From the NCBI GenBank assembly GCA_027490725.1, contig JAIXXN010000061.1:1-64000 (forward strand): a stretch of 64,000 bases of DNA, given 5' to 3'. The translations under genes were made by a program, and so were the position numbers. Origin of the DNA: Oxalobacteraceae bacterium. Lineage in GTDB: Bacteria; Pseudomonadota; Gammaproteobacteria; Burkholderiales; Burkholderiaceae_D. The notes under the pieces are model-generated. The model was not told the origin of the DNA and made no database searches. It saw only the letters and a list, made by a program, of their open reading frames with translations. Each line of letters begins with the position of its first letter. The stretch's first letter is position 1. This document shows positions 15,511 through 23,870 of the stretch, in pieces.

Positions 15511-16568
15511 GCTGCTCTCCGGTTAGCCTGTATGGCCTGTTGTTCATAATGGGTATGGATAATGCGCACCGCCACCATATCGCCCAGCAAGGCATCCACA
15601 CATGCCGGGTCGAACTGGCTGCCGCGCCCATCACTCAGGTATTGCGCCGCGCGCGCCACCTCCCAGCCGGCACGGTAGGGTTTGGCGCAGGTCAGCGAAT
15701 CAAAGACATCGGCCACGGCGACGATGCGCGCCACCAGCGGGATGGCCTCCCCTGCCAGCCCGTAGGGATAGCCGCTGCCATCGAAATGTTCATGATGACC
15801 GAGCGCCATCAGCGCGGCCATCTGCAGCAAGGGCACCGTACTACCGGCAAGAATGTGCGCGCCCTTCAGCGCATGGCTGCGCATCAGCGCCAGTTCGGCG
15901 GCATCCAGCACACCGCCTTTGGCCAGCAAATCATCGGGTAGCGCCAGCTTGCCCACGTCATGCAGCGGGGCCGCATCGGCAATCTGCTGACACAGACTCG
16001 CGTCAAGCCGCAGTTGCCTGGCGATCAGCAAAGCATAGTCGGCAATGCGGGTCATATGGGCGGCGCTGTCGGGATCGCGCCGCAACACCGCCTGCAGCAG
16101 CCGCTGCACGACCTCGGTGGTGCGGGCAGTGGCTTTGGCCTGTGCCTGCTGCACCGCCAGATCGAGCCGCTGGGCATGCTCGGTCAGACGCTTCTGCGCC
16201 AGCCGGCCAACCAGCAGATTGCCGATCCGGGCATGCAGCTCGGTATGATTCAGCGGCCGTGTCATGAAATCATTGGCACCCAGTCGCAGCGCTTCGTGGT
16301 GCACCGACTGCGACGTCTCGGCCGTCAGCATCATCACCGGCACGTTCTGCATGCCGGGCATGACCCGCAGGCGCCGCAGGCATTCCAGCCCGTCCATCTG
16401 CGCCATCCGGTAATCGAGCAGGATCAGATCAGGAATCTGGCTGGCACACCAGGCCAGTGCCGCCTCGGCCTGGTCGAACGCCAGTGGCTGGGCCACGGCA
16501 ACCGTGGCCAGCACATGGCTGAGTAACTCCCGGTTCAACGGCTCATCATCTATGATCAGAACTTTCAT
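15507..16568 (-). CDS. HD-GYP response regulator (c-di-GMP phosphodiesterase)
   Basis: 353 aa. The N-terminal receiver (VLIIDDEPLN; phosphoacceptor Asp in LILLDYRMAQMDG; switch residues in MLTAETS) is followed by a coiled linker. The HD-GYP domain has the metal-binding APLHDVGKLALPD and the complete HHEHFDGSGYPYGL signature, so it should hydrolyse c-di-GMP. AGGAG precedes the ATG by 5 nt. It overlaps the XRE gene by 4 nt. It is divergent from the HTH-receiver gene at 16762. Together with the kinases at 17.5-21.9 kb it may belong to one phosphorelay. Confidence 0.95.
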   Translation of the reverse strand: MKVLIIDDEPLNRELLSHVLATVAVAQPLAFDQAEAALAWCASQIPDLILLDYRMAQMDGLECLRRLRVMPGMQNVPVMMLTAETSQSVHHEALRLGANDFMTRPLNHTELHARIGNLLVGRLAQKRLTEHAQRLDLAVQQAQAKATARTTEVVQRLLQAVLRRDPDSAAHMTRIADYALLIARQLRLDASLCQQIADAAPLHDVGKLALPDDLLAKGGVLDAAELALMRSHALKGAHILAGSTVPLLQMAALMALGHHEHFDGSGYPYGLAGEAIPLVARIVAVADVFDSLTCAKPYRAGWEVARAAQYLSDGRGSQFDPACVDALLGDMVAVRIIHTHYEQQAIQANRRAA

Positions 16569-16705
16569 GCTTACTCCTGCCTGCCATCGCCTGTCACCTA
16601 CCGTTCGGCTGACTAGAGCAGCAGTACTAGGCGTAGGACTGTTTCAGCGGCATAATGCAGTTATGATTGCAAATAGCCGATAAAAACAATTATACCGAGC
16701 TTTTT

Positions 16706-16724
16706 TCAAATTCAACAAATTTGA
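16706..16724. promoter_or_regulatory. Inverted repeat upstream of the HTH-receiver gene
   Basis: TCAAATT, 5-nt spacer, AATTTGA: a perfect 7-bp dyad in AT-rich DNA 38 bp before the start of the HTH-receiver gene. Its left part (TCAAATTCAA, 16706-16715) is the reverse complement of TTGAATTTGA at 17412-17421, upstream of the kinase operon. Confidence 0.45.
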
Positions 16725-16761
16725 TATATTTAAATTCTACTGTGGCTAATTTGGGACTGAT

Positions 16762-17403
16762 GTGACAATGAAAAACGCAACGCAAGCCGATGAAGTGTGC
16801 ACCACCCAGCGCGCCGCGGAAATTCTCGGAGTTTCGGTTTCTTCCGTGCAGCAGCTGGTTGAAGCAGGCGTGATCGAAGCTTGGAAAACCAAGGGCGGAC
16901 ACCGCCGTATTCCACTGGCCGCCGTGCTGGCCTATAAGCTGCAGCCGGCCGCCGGTTCGCTGGCAGCGCAACCGGCCGCGGTACTCGCCAACCGCAGCAG
17001 CAGCGCGATTCCCACCATTCTGGTGGTGGAAGACAACCCCATGCAACGGCAGGTCTATGAACACCAGATCGCCAGCTGGAACCTGCAGGCCAGCCTGACT
17101 TTCTGCGAGAACGGCTATCAGGCGCTGCTGGAAATCGCCCGCCGTCAGCCCGATATCGTGCTTGCCGACATCGTCATGGACGGCATCGATGGCTATGAGC
17201 TGATCAACACCATCGTGGCCGATCCGCTGCTGCGCCCGATGCACATCGCGATCCTCTCGAGTCTGGACGAGGCGGCACTGCAGCAACGCGGTGGCGTACC
17301 CCGTGGCGTGGTATTTTTCCCCAAACCTGTCAATTATGATGAACTGCGGGGCTATTTACGGGCCTGCTGTGCCCAGCACGAACGTCATCGCCAACAAATC
17401 TAA
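16762..17403 (+). CDS. Excisionase/MerR-type HTH fused to a response-regulator receiver
   Basis: 213 aa from a GTG with GGGA spaced 5 nt before it; an ATG two codons later (16768) is the alternative. Residues about 12-60 form a helix-turn-helix of the excisionase/BldC kind (TTQRAAEILGVSVSSVQQLV, then WKTKGGHRRIP, the wing that contacts DNA). After an Ala-rich linker, residues 85-205 form a receiver with VVEDNPM, phosphoacceptor Asp136 in IVLADIVMDG and Lys in FFPKPVNYDEL. The order, with DNA-binding first and receiver last, is the reverse of standard response regulators. It sits just upstream of the CACHE kinase, Hpt and hybrid-kinase operon, for which it is the obvious candidate output. Confidence 0.85.
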   Translation: MTMKNATQADEVCTTQRAAEILGVSVSSVQQLVEAGVIEAWKTKGGHRRIPLAAVLAYKLQPAAGSLAAQPAAVLANRSSSAIPTILVVEDNPMQRQVYEHQIASWNLQASLTFCENGYQALLEIARRQPDIVLADIVMDGIDGYELINTIVADPLLRPMHIAILSSLDEAALQQRGGVPRGVVFFPKPVNYDELRGYLRACCAQHERHRQQI

Positions 17404-17411
17404 CGGTGTTA

Positions 17412-17421
17412 TTGAATTTGA
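17412..17421 (+). promoter_or_regulatory. Shared motif upstream of the kinase operon
   Basis: TTGAATTTGA, the exact reverse complement of 16706-16715. It lies in the 104-bp gap between the HTH-receiver gene and the kinase operon, within ATTGAATTTGACAAATATTT. The same 10-mer flanking both sides of a DNA-binding protein gene suggests autoregulation and operon control by that protein. Confidence 0.4.
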
Positions 17422-17507
17422 CAAATATTTGCTTTTGAGGCAATCTTAAGGCTTACTCGCGTTGCGCGTCACCATCCCGGCTGGCGGCACGTGCAGGAGG
17501 ATGGAAC

Positions 17508-19202
17508 ATGCGGCAAGCTGTACAAAGGCATCTCGACGTACGCTGGTTACTTGCGTTGTTTGCCTTGCTACTCGTCAGCGGCATCTGGGGCACCACCGTT
17601 TGGCAACTGGATCAGGACCAGCGCCATGCGGTAGCGTCAGCCGAACGTGAAGCCCAGGATCTGGTCCGGCTCTTTGACGAGCATGCCAGCCGCACCATTT
17701 CTGCCGCAGATCAGGCCGTGACCTTCCTGCGCCACCGCTATAACAGTCTGGGCACCAAGCTCGACATCAAGCGCGAGCTCAGCGAAGGTCTGGGACCGAG
17801 CGATCTGTACAACCTGTTTACCATCGTCGACGAACACGCCGATGTGGTGCTCTCGACGCAGCCCTTTGCCGCCGTCAATCTGGCCGACCGCCCGCACGTG
17901 CGGGCCCACATGCAGTCGGGTCCCGATCACCTGTTCGTCAGCCAGCCGGTGCTGGGGCGCGTCTCGCGCAAATGGTCGCTGCAACTGACGCGCCGCATCA
18001 GCAAGCCGGACGGTAGTTTCAACGGCGTGGTGGTGGTCTCGCTCGATCCCCAGTATTTCACCCGCCTGTACAGTGACATCAACGTCGGCACCCAGGGCTC
18101 GATTGCGCTGGTCGGCGAAGATGGCGTGGTGCGGGCACGTCGCGTTGGCAATGATGACAGTCGCGGCCAGGACATCTTGAATAGCGCGCTGTTCAAAGCG
18201 ATGCAGAAAAACCAGCGTGGCACGCTGCTACAGTCCGGCCCCATCGACCAGCGCCAGCGCTTCTATGCCTATTCCCACTTACCCGGCGTGCCTCTGTATG
18301 CGGTGGTCGGGATCGATTACGAAGAAGCGCTGGCTGCCTATAACGAACGGCGCACCCAGGCCCTCACGCTGGCCGTCATCACCAGTGCCGTGGTACTGGC
18401 GTTTGCGGTCGGCATCATTGTCCTGATCGGCCGCCTGATCGTGCGGCGCGAACAGGCGCAGGCCGCCAACCTTGCCAAATCGCGTTTCCTGTCGAATATG
18501 TCGCATGAACTGCGCACCCCGCTGAACGGCATCCTCGGCTATTCCGAATTGCTGCAGACGGAATTTCATGGTTCCGCGGCTGGCGGCTTTGCCGATGCCA
18601 TCCATAACTGCGGCATCAAACTGCTGGGTCTGGTCGAAGCCGTGCTGGAACTGAGCAGTCTGGAATCGGGCCAGACCAAGCTGGCACCGGAGACGACAGT
18701 GCTGGGCGAATTGCTGCATGGTGCGCTAGCGCGCCAGCGTGGCGCAGCCGTTGCCAAGGGACTGCGACTCGAACTCATCAACGGCAGTACCCTGCCAAGC
18801 CAGCTGATCTGCGACCGTATCAAGCTGATGCGTGTGATCGACATCTTGCTGCATAACGCGATCCAGGCCACCACCGAAGGCAGCGTGCAACTGCAGACCG
18901 ATGTCAGCGCTGCGCAACTGAATTTCCGGGTGCGCGATAGCGGCAGCGGCGTGCCATTTGCCTTACGTTCGCGCCTGTTCGAACAGTTCTCCACGGCCGA
19001 CGACAGTGCCACACGAGCGCGCGACAGTGCTGGCCTCGGACTGGCGATTGCGGCCCGTCTGGTCGAACTGATGGGCGGCCGCATCGCACTCGAACACAGT
19101 GACGAACATGGTTCCGTGTTCGTTTTCAGCATCCCCTACATTCGCCCTCACCAGCCTGATCCGGCAGTTCCGGCTGCCCTCAGTACCAAGGAAGCTGCAT
19201 GA
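17508..19202 (+). CDS. CACHE-domain membrane histidine kinase
   Basis: 564 aa with AGGAGG upstream. TM1 is at about 12-33 and a periplasmic CACHE sensor at about 35-275 (LFTIVDEHADVVLSTQPF, ADRPHVRAHMQSG, GSIALVGEDGVVRARR). TM2 is at about 287-310, followed by HisKA with SHELRTPLNGILGYSEL and HATPase with N-box HNAIQATT, G1 DSGSG and G2 SAGLGLAIAARL. It has no receiver of its own, which fits transfer through the Hpt protein encoded immediately downstream with a 4-nt overlap. The sensor resembles those of the 765-aa hybrid kinase and the GGDEF-EAL protein in this window. Confidence 0.93.
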   Translation: MRQAVQRHLDVRWLLALFALLLVSGIWGTTVWQLDQDQRHAVASAEREAQDLVRLFDEHASRTISAADQAVTFLRHRYNSLGTKLDIKRELSEGLGPSDLYNLFTIVDEHADVVLSTQPFAAVNLADRPHVRAHMQSGPDHLFVSQPVLGRVSRKWSLQLTRRISKPDGSFNGVVVVSLDPQYFTRLYSDINVGTQGSIALVGEDGVVRARRVGNDDSRGQDILNSALFKAMQKNQRGTLLQSGPIDQRQRFYAYSHLPGVPLYAVVGIDYEEALAAYNERRTQALTLAVITSAVVLAFAVGIIVLIGRLIVRREQAQAANLAKSRFLSNMSHELRTPLNGILGYSELLQTEFHGSAAGGFADAIHNCGIKLLGLVEAVLELSSLESGQTKLAPETTVLGELLHGALARQRGAAVAKGLRLELINGSTLPSQLICDRIKLMRVIDILLHNAIQATTEGSVQLQTDVSAAQLNFRVRDSGSGVPFALRSRLFEQFSTADDSATRARDSAGLGLAIAARLVELMGGRIALEHSDEHGSVFVFSIPYIRPHQPDPAVPAALSTKEAA

Positions 19203-19567
19203 ACACATCGCCCGTCTACCACGTGATCGACCCGGCCGTACTGCTCGAGGTTGCCGCCGGCAACCAGGAAGTGGCACTCACCCTGACCCGCACCTATATC
19301 GCCAGTGCCCCGGCAACCTTCGAGCGTTTGCTACAAGCTTTCAGCAGCGCCAATCTGAGCGGCATCGCCAGCCAGTGTCACGCACTGAAAGGCATGACCA
19401 TGCTGATCGGTGCAGTGCAACTCACCAAGCTGCTGGAAAATATGGAACGCGCGGCGCGCCAGCAGCAACGTCTTCCCGAAGCGGAGGCCGGTTTGCCAGC
19501 CCTGCATCAGGCAGTGCTCAATGAAATGGCGCTCAGTCTGGCGCACGCTAGCCAGCAGCCCGGCTGA
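19199..19567 (+). CDS. Histidine phosphotransfer (Hpt) protein
   Basis: 122 aa, a single Hpt domain. The phosphoacceptor His61 is in SQCHALKGMTMLIGA, the canonical HxLKG motif, within an all-helical protein. It overlaps the kinase before it by 4 nt (ATGA) and touches the hybrid kinase after it by one base, so all three are translated together. It probably shuttles phosphate from the receiver of the hybrid kinase to a diffusible receiver, the HTH-receiver or HD-GYP regulator nearby (inference). Confidence 0.92.
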   Translation: MNTSPVYHVIDPAVLLEVAAGNQEVALTLTRTYIASAPATFERLLQAFSSANLSGIASQCHALKGMTMLIGAVQLTKLLENMERAARQQQRLPEAEAGLPALHQAVLNEMALSLAHASQQPG

Positions 19568-21864
19568 TGCGTAGCAGCGACGCTTCCCAGTCCGGCGCCC
19601 TGCCGCCCCCCCGCCCGCACGGGCTGTTACGGCGCACCGGTCTGAGCGCGCACCGCGCCACGCAGCTGATCTGCCTGGCGCTGCTACTGACGCTGGCACT
19701 GGCCGCAGCGCTGTCCACCTGGACCTTGCGCCAGCATGAAATCGAAGACTGGCGCGACAGCCTCGGCAATCTGACCCTGGTGCTGGCTGAAAACACCGCA
19801 CAGACCATGGCCGCCAGCTATACCCTGCTCGATAGCGTGGTGGCGCTGGCACAGGAGCAACCGGAGCGCCATGGTGACAATCGCCGCACTGCGCTGGCCA
19901 GCGAAGAAATCTATCACAGCCTGCGCGACAAAATGGCCGCCCTGCCGCAGGTCGACGTGGTCTCGCTGCTGGACGTGGACGGCAACGTCATCAACTTCAC
20001 CCGCAGCTATCCGGCGCCAGCCATCAATCTGGCCACGCGCGATTACTTCCGCTATCACCGCGAACATCGCGGAGATCAGCCCTTCATGAGTGAACCGGTA
20101 CGCAACAAGGGCAACGGCAACTGGACTTTCTATGTGAGCCGGCGTCTGGAAAACGCCCGCGGCGAATTCGTCGGCGCGGTACTGGTGGGGGTGTCCTGCC
20201 AGTTCTTTGCCGATTTCTTCCACCGCGTCAATCTCGGCGTCGACTCCACGATTTCCCTCTACAACCGCGACTTCACGCTGCTAGCGCGTTGGCCCTACGC
20301 ACCGGAGATGATCAGCAAACAGGTGCGCACCGGTACCACCTATCAGGTGATCAGTCAGGGCAAACAGCACGACGTGGTGGTGACCGACAGCCCGCGCGCG
20401 TCCAATCAGTTGCGCCACGAAACCCGCATGGGTGCGGTGCGACAGGTGCGTGACTTCCCACTGATTATCAACGCCACCATCAACGAAGACATGATGATGC
20501 ATGGCTGGTGGCGCAATGTGCGCCTGATTACCGGCATCACGCTGGCCAGCATGCTGGCGGTGCTGCTGGCGTTCCGGCTGGTGGCACAATTGCTGAAGCG
20601 GCGCGAACAAGATGCCCGTCAGGCGCTCGAACTGAAAGCCGCTGCCGATGCAGCCAGCGCCGCCAAGTCGCGCTTCCTGGCCATGATGAGCCACGAGATC
20701 CGCACCCCGATGAATGGCATCCTCGGCATGTCCGAGCTGATGCTGGGGACCCGGCTCGACGACACCCAGCGCAACTACGCCAGCAACGTCCATCAGGGCA
20801 CGGTCGAACTGCTGCACATCATCAATGACGTGCTGGACTTTTCAAAAGTCGAATCCGGCCACCTGTCGCTGGACCTGCAAGCCTATGATCCGGCCCTGCT
20901 GATCCAGCAGGTACTGGCGCTGCACCAGCCGGTGGCGCAGCGCAAGGGGCTGCAGATCGACACCGACATTACCCCCCTGCCCGGCCCGATGGAAGGCGAT
21001 CCGCTGCGGATGCGCCAGATTCTTGGCAACCTGCTCAACAACGCGATCAAATTCACCCCGGCCGGAACCATCCGGCTAAGTCTGAGAGCCACCGCACCGG
21101 TCGCCCCGGCGCTGCACTGGCGCCTGCATTTCGAAGTCACCGACAGTGGCATCGGCATCAGTCCGGAAGGCCAGCAGCGTCTATTTGAACCGTTCAGCCA
21201 GGCCGAACACAACACCAGCAGTCAGTACGGTGGCACCGGTCTGGGACTAGCCATTTGCAAACGGCTGGTCGAACTGATGGGCGGCACCATCACCTGCCAG
21301 AGCAGTGCCGGCTGCGGCACCACCTTTGTCGTCGATGTCCCGTCGCAGCACCTGCGACTGGCCGTGATTACCAACCCAGACACCCCGACTACCACGACTA
21401 TGAGTAATCCTGCTGCCATGCCGACCGCCAACAGTCACCCCGCCCCCAACTCCCAGCCTGCCAAGCCGGCAGCGAGCGTGCCCACCCAAGGACGCATCCT
21501 GCTGGTGGAAGATACCGAAATGAACCGCCAACTGGCGCGTATTCTGCTAACCCGGCTGGGCTGGGAAGTGGACGAAGCGCACGACGGCCAGCAAGCCCTC
21601 GATGCACTGGCTGAGCGCCGCTACGATATGGTGCTGATGGATTGCATGATGCCGGTGCTGGATGGCTATCAGGCCACCGCCCAGTTGCGCGCACGCGAAG
21701 CGGCACAGGGACTGCCACGCACGCCGGTGGTGGCGCTCACCGCCAGTGCGATTGACGGTGACCGTGAACGCTGCATCCAGTCCGGTGCCGACGACTACCT
21801 GACCAAACCATTCACCTCGGCGGCCTTTGCCAGCGTCATCGAACGCTGGACCCGCCGCGCCTGA
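19567..21864 (+). CDS. CACHE-domain hybrid histidine kinase
   Basis: 765 aa. TM1 is at about 33-57, a periplasmic CACHE sensor at about 60-305 (VSLLDVDGNVINFTRSYP, ATRDYFRYHREHRGD) and TM2 at about 312-335. HisKA follows with MSHEIRTPMNGILGMSEL, then HATPase with NNAIKFT, DSGIGISPEG and GGTGLGLAICKRL. A Ser/Pro/Ala/Thr-rich linker leads to a C-terminal receiver with LLVEDTEMN and phosphoacceptor Asp in MVLMDCMMPVLDG and TKPF. It is the third gene of the kinase, Hpt, hybrid-kinase operon. The two kinases may sense different ligands and converge on the same Hpt. Confidence 0.94.
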   Translation: MRSSDASQSGALPPPRPHGLLRRTGLSAHRATQLICLALLLTLALAAALSTWTLRQHEIEDWRDSLGNLTLVLAENTAQTMAASYTLLDSVVALAQEQPERHGDNRRTALASEEIYHSLRDKMAALPQVDVVSLLDVDGNVINFTRSYPAPAINLATRDYFRYHREHRGDQPFMSEPVRNKGNGNWTFYVSRRLENARGEFVGAVLVGVSCQFFADFFHRVNLGVDSTISLYNRDFTLLARWPYAPEMISKQVRTGTTYQVISQGKQHDVVVTDSPRASNQLRHETRMGAVRQVRDFPLIINATINEDMMMHGWWRNVRLITGITLASMLAVLLAFRLVAQLLKRREQDARQALELKAAADAASAAKSRFLAMMSHEIRTPMNGILGMSELMLGTRLDDTQRNYASNVHQGTVELLHIINDVLDFSKVESGHLSLDLQAYDPALLIQQVLALHQPVAQRKGLQIDTDITPLPGPMEGDPLRMRQILGNLLNNAIKFTPAGTIRLSLRATAPVAPALHWRLHFEVTDSGIGISPEGQQRLFEPFSQAEHNTSSQYGGTGLGLAICKRLVELMGGTITCQSSAGCGTTFVVDVPSQHLRLAVITNPDTPTTTTMSNPAAMPTANSHPAPNSQPAKPAASVPTQGRILLVEDTEMNRQLARILLTRLGWEVDEAHDGQQALDALAERRYDMVLMDCMMPVLDGYQATAQLRAREAAQGLPRTPVVALTASAIDGDRERCIQSGADDYLTKPFTSAAFASVIERWTRRA

Positions 21865-21916
21865 AGCTCTGGCGACGCCATGCAATGCTAGGCGCTAGAC
21901 GCAAGGCGCTGGCTGT

Positions 21917-23710
21917 TCAGGCATCCAGTACGAAATGGCCGGGCGCCGGACCGAGTGACTGGCCGCGCGCGGCTTGCGGCGGCGCCACCGGCTGGCTGGA
22001 CGAATGTCGCGCCAGCCATTGCTGCCAGCATGGCCACCACGAACCCTGCGCCAGTTCCGACTGCGCCAGCCACTGTTCGGCGCTGCGGTAGTTGTCACTG
22101 GCTTCGCAGGCTGGCAGATGCCGGTAGCTGCGATGCGCGTGACCCGGCTCGGACACAATGCCGGCATTATGCCCACCCGAGGCCAGCACAAAATCAATCG
22201 GCGCCGCTGCCAGCCGGTGCAGCTTGTACACCGAACGCCATGGCGACACGTGGTCACGCTCGGTCCCTACCAGGAACAGCGGTGCCACGATGTCGCTCAG
22301 CGCAATGCTCCGGCCACCCGCCTGATAGCGCCCCTCCGCCAGATCATTACGCAGGAACAGCCGGTGCAGGTATTCGCTATGCATACGGAACGGCAGCCGT
22401 GTCGCGTCGGCATTCCACGCCATCAGATCATTCGGCGCGGAGCGCTGGCCGAGCAGATATTCGCGCATCATGCGCGACCACACCAGATCGCGTGCATGCA
22501 GCAACTGGAACGATGCCGCCATCTGGTCGCCATCGAGATAACCCTGCTTCCACATCAGTGCATCGAGGAAGGCCAGCTCGCTGTCATCGATGAACAGCCC
22601 CAGTTCGCCCGGTTCGCTGAAATCGGTCTGCGCCGCCAGTAGCGTCACCGACGCCAGCGTGCCGTGCTGCGGCGCGTCCGCCGCACCGAGTGCCGCCGCG
22701 CCGATCGCCAGCAAAGTGCCGCCCAGGCAATAACCGACCGTATGAATCGGTGCCTGCGCGCACAGTGCCGACGCCTGATCGAGCGCCGCGTACAGGCCGC
22801 GCTCCAGATAATCATCCATGCCCAGATTGCGTTCCGCCGCACCGGGGTTATGCCAGGACACCATGAACACCGTGTGCCCTTGCTGTACCAGATAGCGCAC
22901 CAGCGAGTTTTCCGGCGACAGATCGAGAATGTAGTACTTCATGATCCACGACGGCACAATCAGCACCGGTTCGCGATACACACTGTCGGTCTGCGGGCGA
23001 TACTGAATCAGCTCCATCAGCTCATTGCGGAAAATCACTTCGCCGGGCGTCAGCGCCACTTCCACGCCGGGCCGGTATTGCTTATCGGTCGGCTCGGGCA
23101 CGGTCATGCCGGGTGGCGCCAGACGGCGACACAGGTCCTTGCGCCAGTTCAGTGCCCCTTCCATCAGACTATGTCCGCCGCTCTCGCTGGCCGCTTGCTG
23201 CACTTCCGGATTGGTGGCCACGAAGTTGGATGGCGCCAGCATGTCGAGCAACTGGCGCGCAGTAAAGTTGACGACCTGACCGTGGTGCGGTGCCACGCCG
23301 CGGATCCCGGTGGTGGCCTGATCCCAGAATTGCTGGTACTGCAGGAAGTTCTGTGCATATTGCTGATACGGCCAGCGCTGCCATGCCGCACCGGCAAAGC
23401 GCCCATCGGCCCGCGTGGTGTCCGCCGTTACCGGTGCGCTGCAGGCTTGCGTCAGCAGCTCCAGCTGTTTGCCCGGCGACGTCGCCAGATGACAGGCCCA
23501 GTCCATGAACGCCAGCCCCATGCCGATCGGCGACACCCCGCCCGTCAGCTTGGCCATCTGGCTTTGCACGAACAGATCGAGGGTCTGGCCGGCGCTGGCT
23601 GCCGCCGTCATGCCCGGCAGCGCCGGGGCCGCAGACAGACTAGCGGAAGACGGACTGCTGGCCCGCACTGCTACGGCAGACTTCGCCGGTGTTTTCAACT
23701 TGCTATTCAC
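21917..23710 (-). CDS. phaC: Class I poly(3-hydroxyalkanoate) synthase
   Basis: 597 aa from the GTG at 23710, which has AAGGAG 7 nt upstream; a GTG two codons earlier is too close to that site. The N-terminal PhaC_N region contains FLQYQQFWDQ. The lipase-like box GYCLGG holds the catalytic Cys (about residue 328), with the Asp in GTERDHVSPW and His in SGGHNAGIV completing the triad. It polymerises (R)-3-hydroxyacyl-CoA into storage granules. No phaA, phaB or phasin gene is adjacent. A FNR/Anr-type box and a CATAAT -10 lie upstream, suggesting induction at low oxygen. Confidence 0.96.
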   Translation of the reverse strand: MNSKLKTPAKSAVAVRASSPSSASLSAAPALPGMTAAASAGQTLDLFVQSQMAKLTGGVSPIGMGLAFMDWACHLATSPGKQLELLTQACSAPVTADTTRADGRFAGAAWQRWPYQQYAQNFLQYQQFWDQATTGIRGVAPHHGQVVNFTARQLLDMLAPSNFVATNPEVQQAASESGGHSLMEGALNWRKDLCRRLAPPGMTVPEPTDKQYRPGVEVALTPGEVIFRNELMELIQYRPQTDSVYREPVLIVPSWIMKYYILDLSPENSLVRYLVQQGHTVFMVSWHNPGAAERNLGMDDYLERGLYAALDQASALCAQAPIHTVGYCLGGTLLAIGAAALGAADAPQHGTLASVTLLAAQTDFSEPGELGLFIDDSELAFLDALMWKQGYLDGDQMAASFQLLHARDLVWSRMMREYLLGQRSAPNDLMAWNADATRLPFRMHSEYLHRLFLRNDLAEGRYQAGGRSIALSDIVAPLFLVGTERDHVSPWRSVYKLHRLAAAPIDFVLASGGHNAGIVSEPGHAHRSYRHLPACEASDNYRSAEQWLAQSELAQGSWWPCWQQWLARHSSSQPVAPPQAARGQSLGPAPGHFVLDA

Positions 23711-23737
23711 ACACACTCCTTGATAGTTGACCGGCAG

Positions 23738-23780
23738 ATTATGGCGGCGCGCGCGGCACGCCGTAATTGATCTGCATCAA
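23738..23780 (-). promoter_or_regulatory. FNR/Anr-type box and promoter of phaC
   Basis: TTGAT-CTGC-ATCAA (23767-23780) matches the FNR/Anr consensus TTGAT-N4-ATCAA at all ten conserved bases. On the minus strand a CATAAT -10 (23738-23743) predicts a start near 23731, placing the box centre about 42 bp upstream, the class II activator position. The leader before the GTG at 23710 would be about 20 nt. Confidence 0.75.
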
Positions 23781-23821
23781 ATTCCTTTAGAAGAGATACT
23801 CCAGAACTAAGGAAGTGAGTT

Positions 23822-23863
23822 TTGATCCACATCAAACATCTTTCTGATGTAGCTCAATAAACT
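23822..23863 (+). promoter_or_regulatory. FNR/Anr-type box of the exporter operon
   Basis: TTGAT-CCAC-ATCAA (23822-23835) again matches FNR/Anr at all ten conserved bases. A class II start 41-42 bp downstream would fall at about 23870, with TAAACT (23858-23863) as a weak -10. The first gene starts at 23871 with no ribosome-binding site, so its transcript may be leaderless. Confidence 0.65.
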
Positions 23864-23870
23864 GTAGCGC

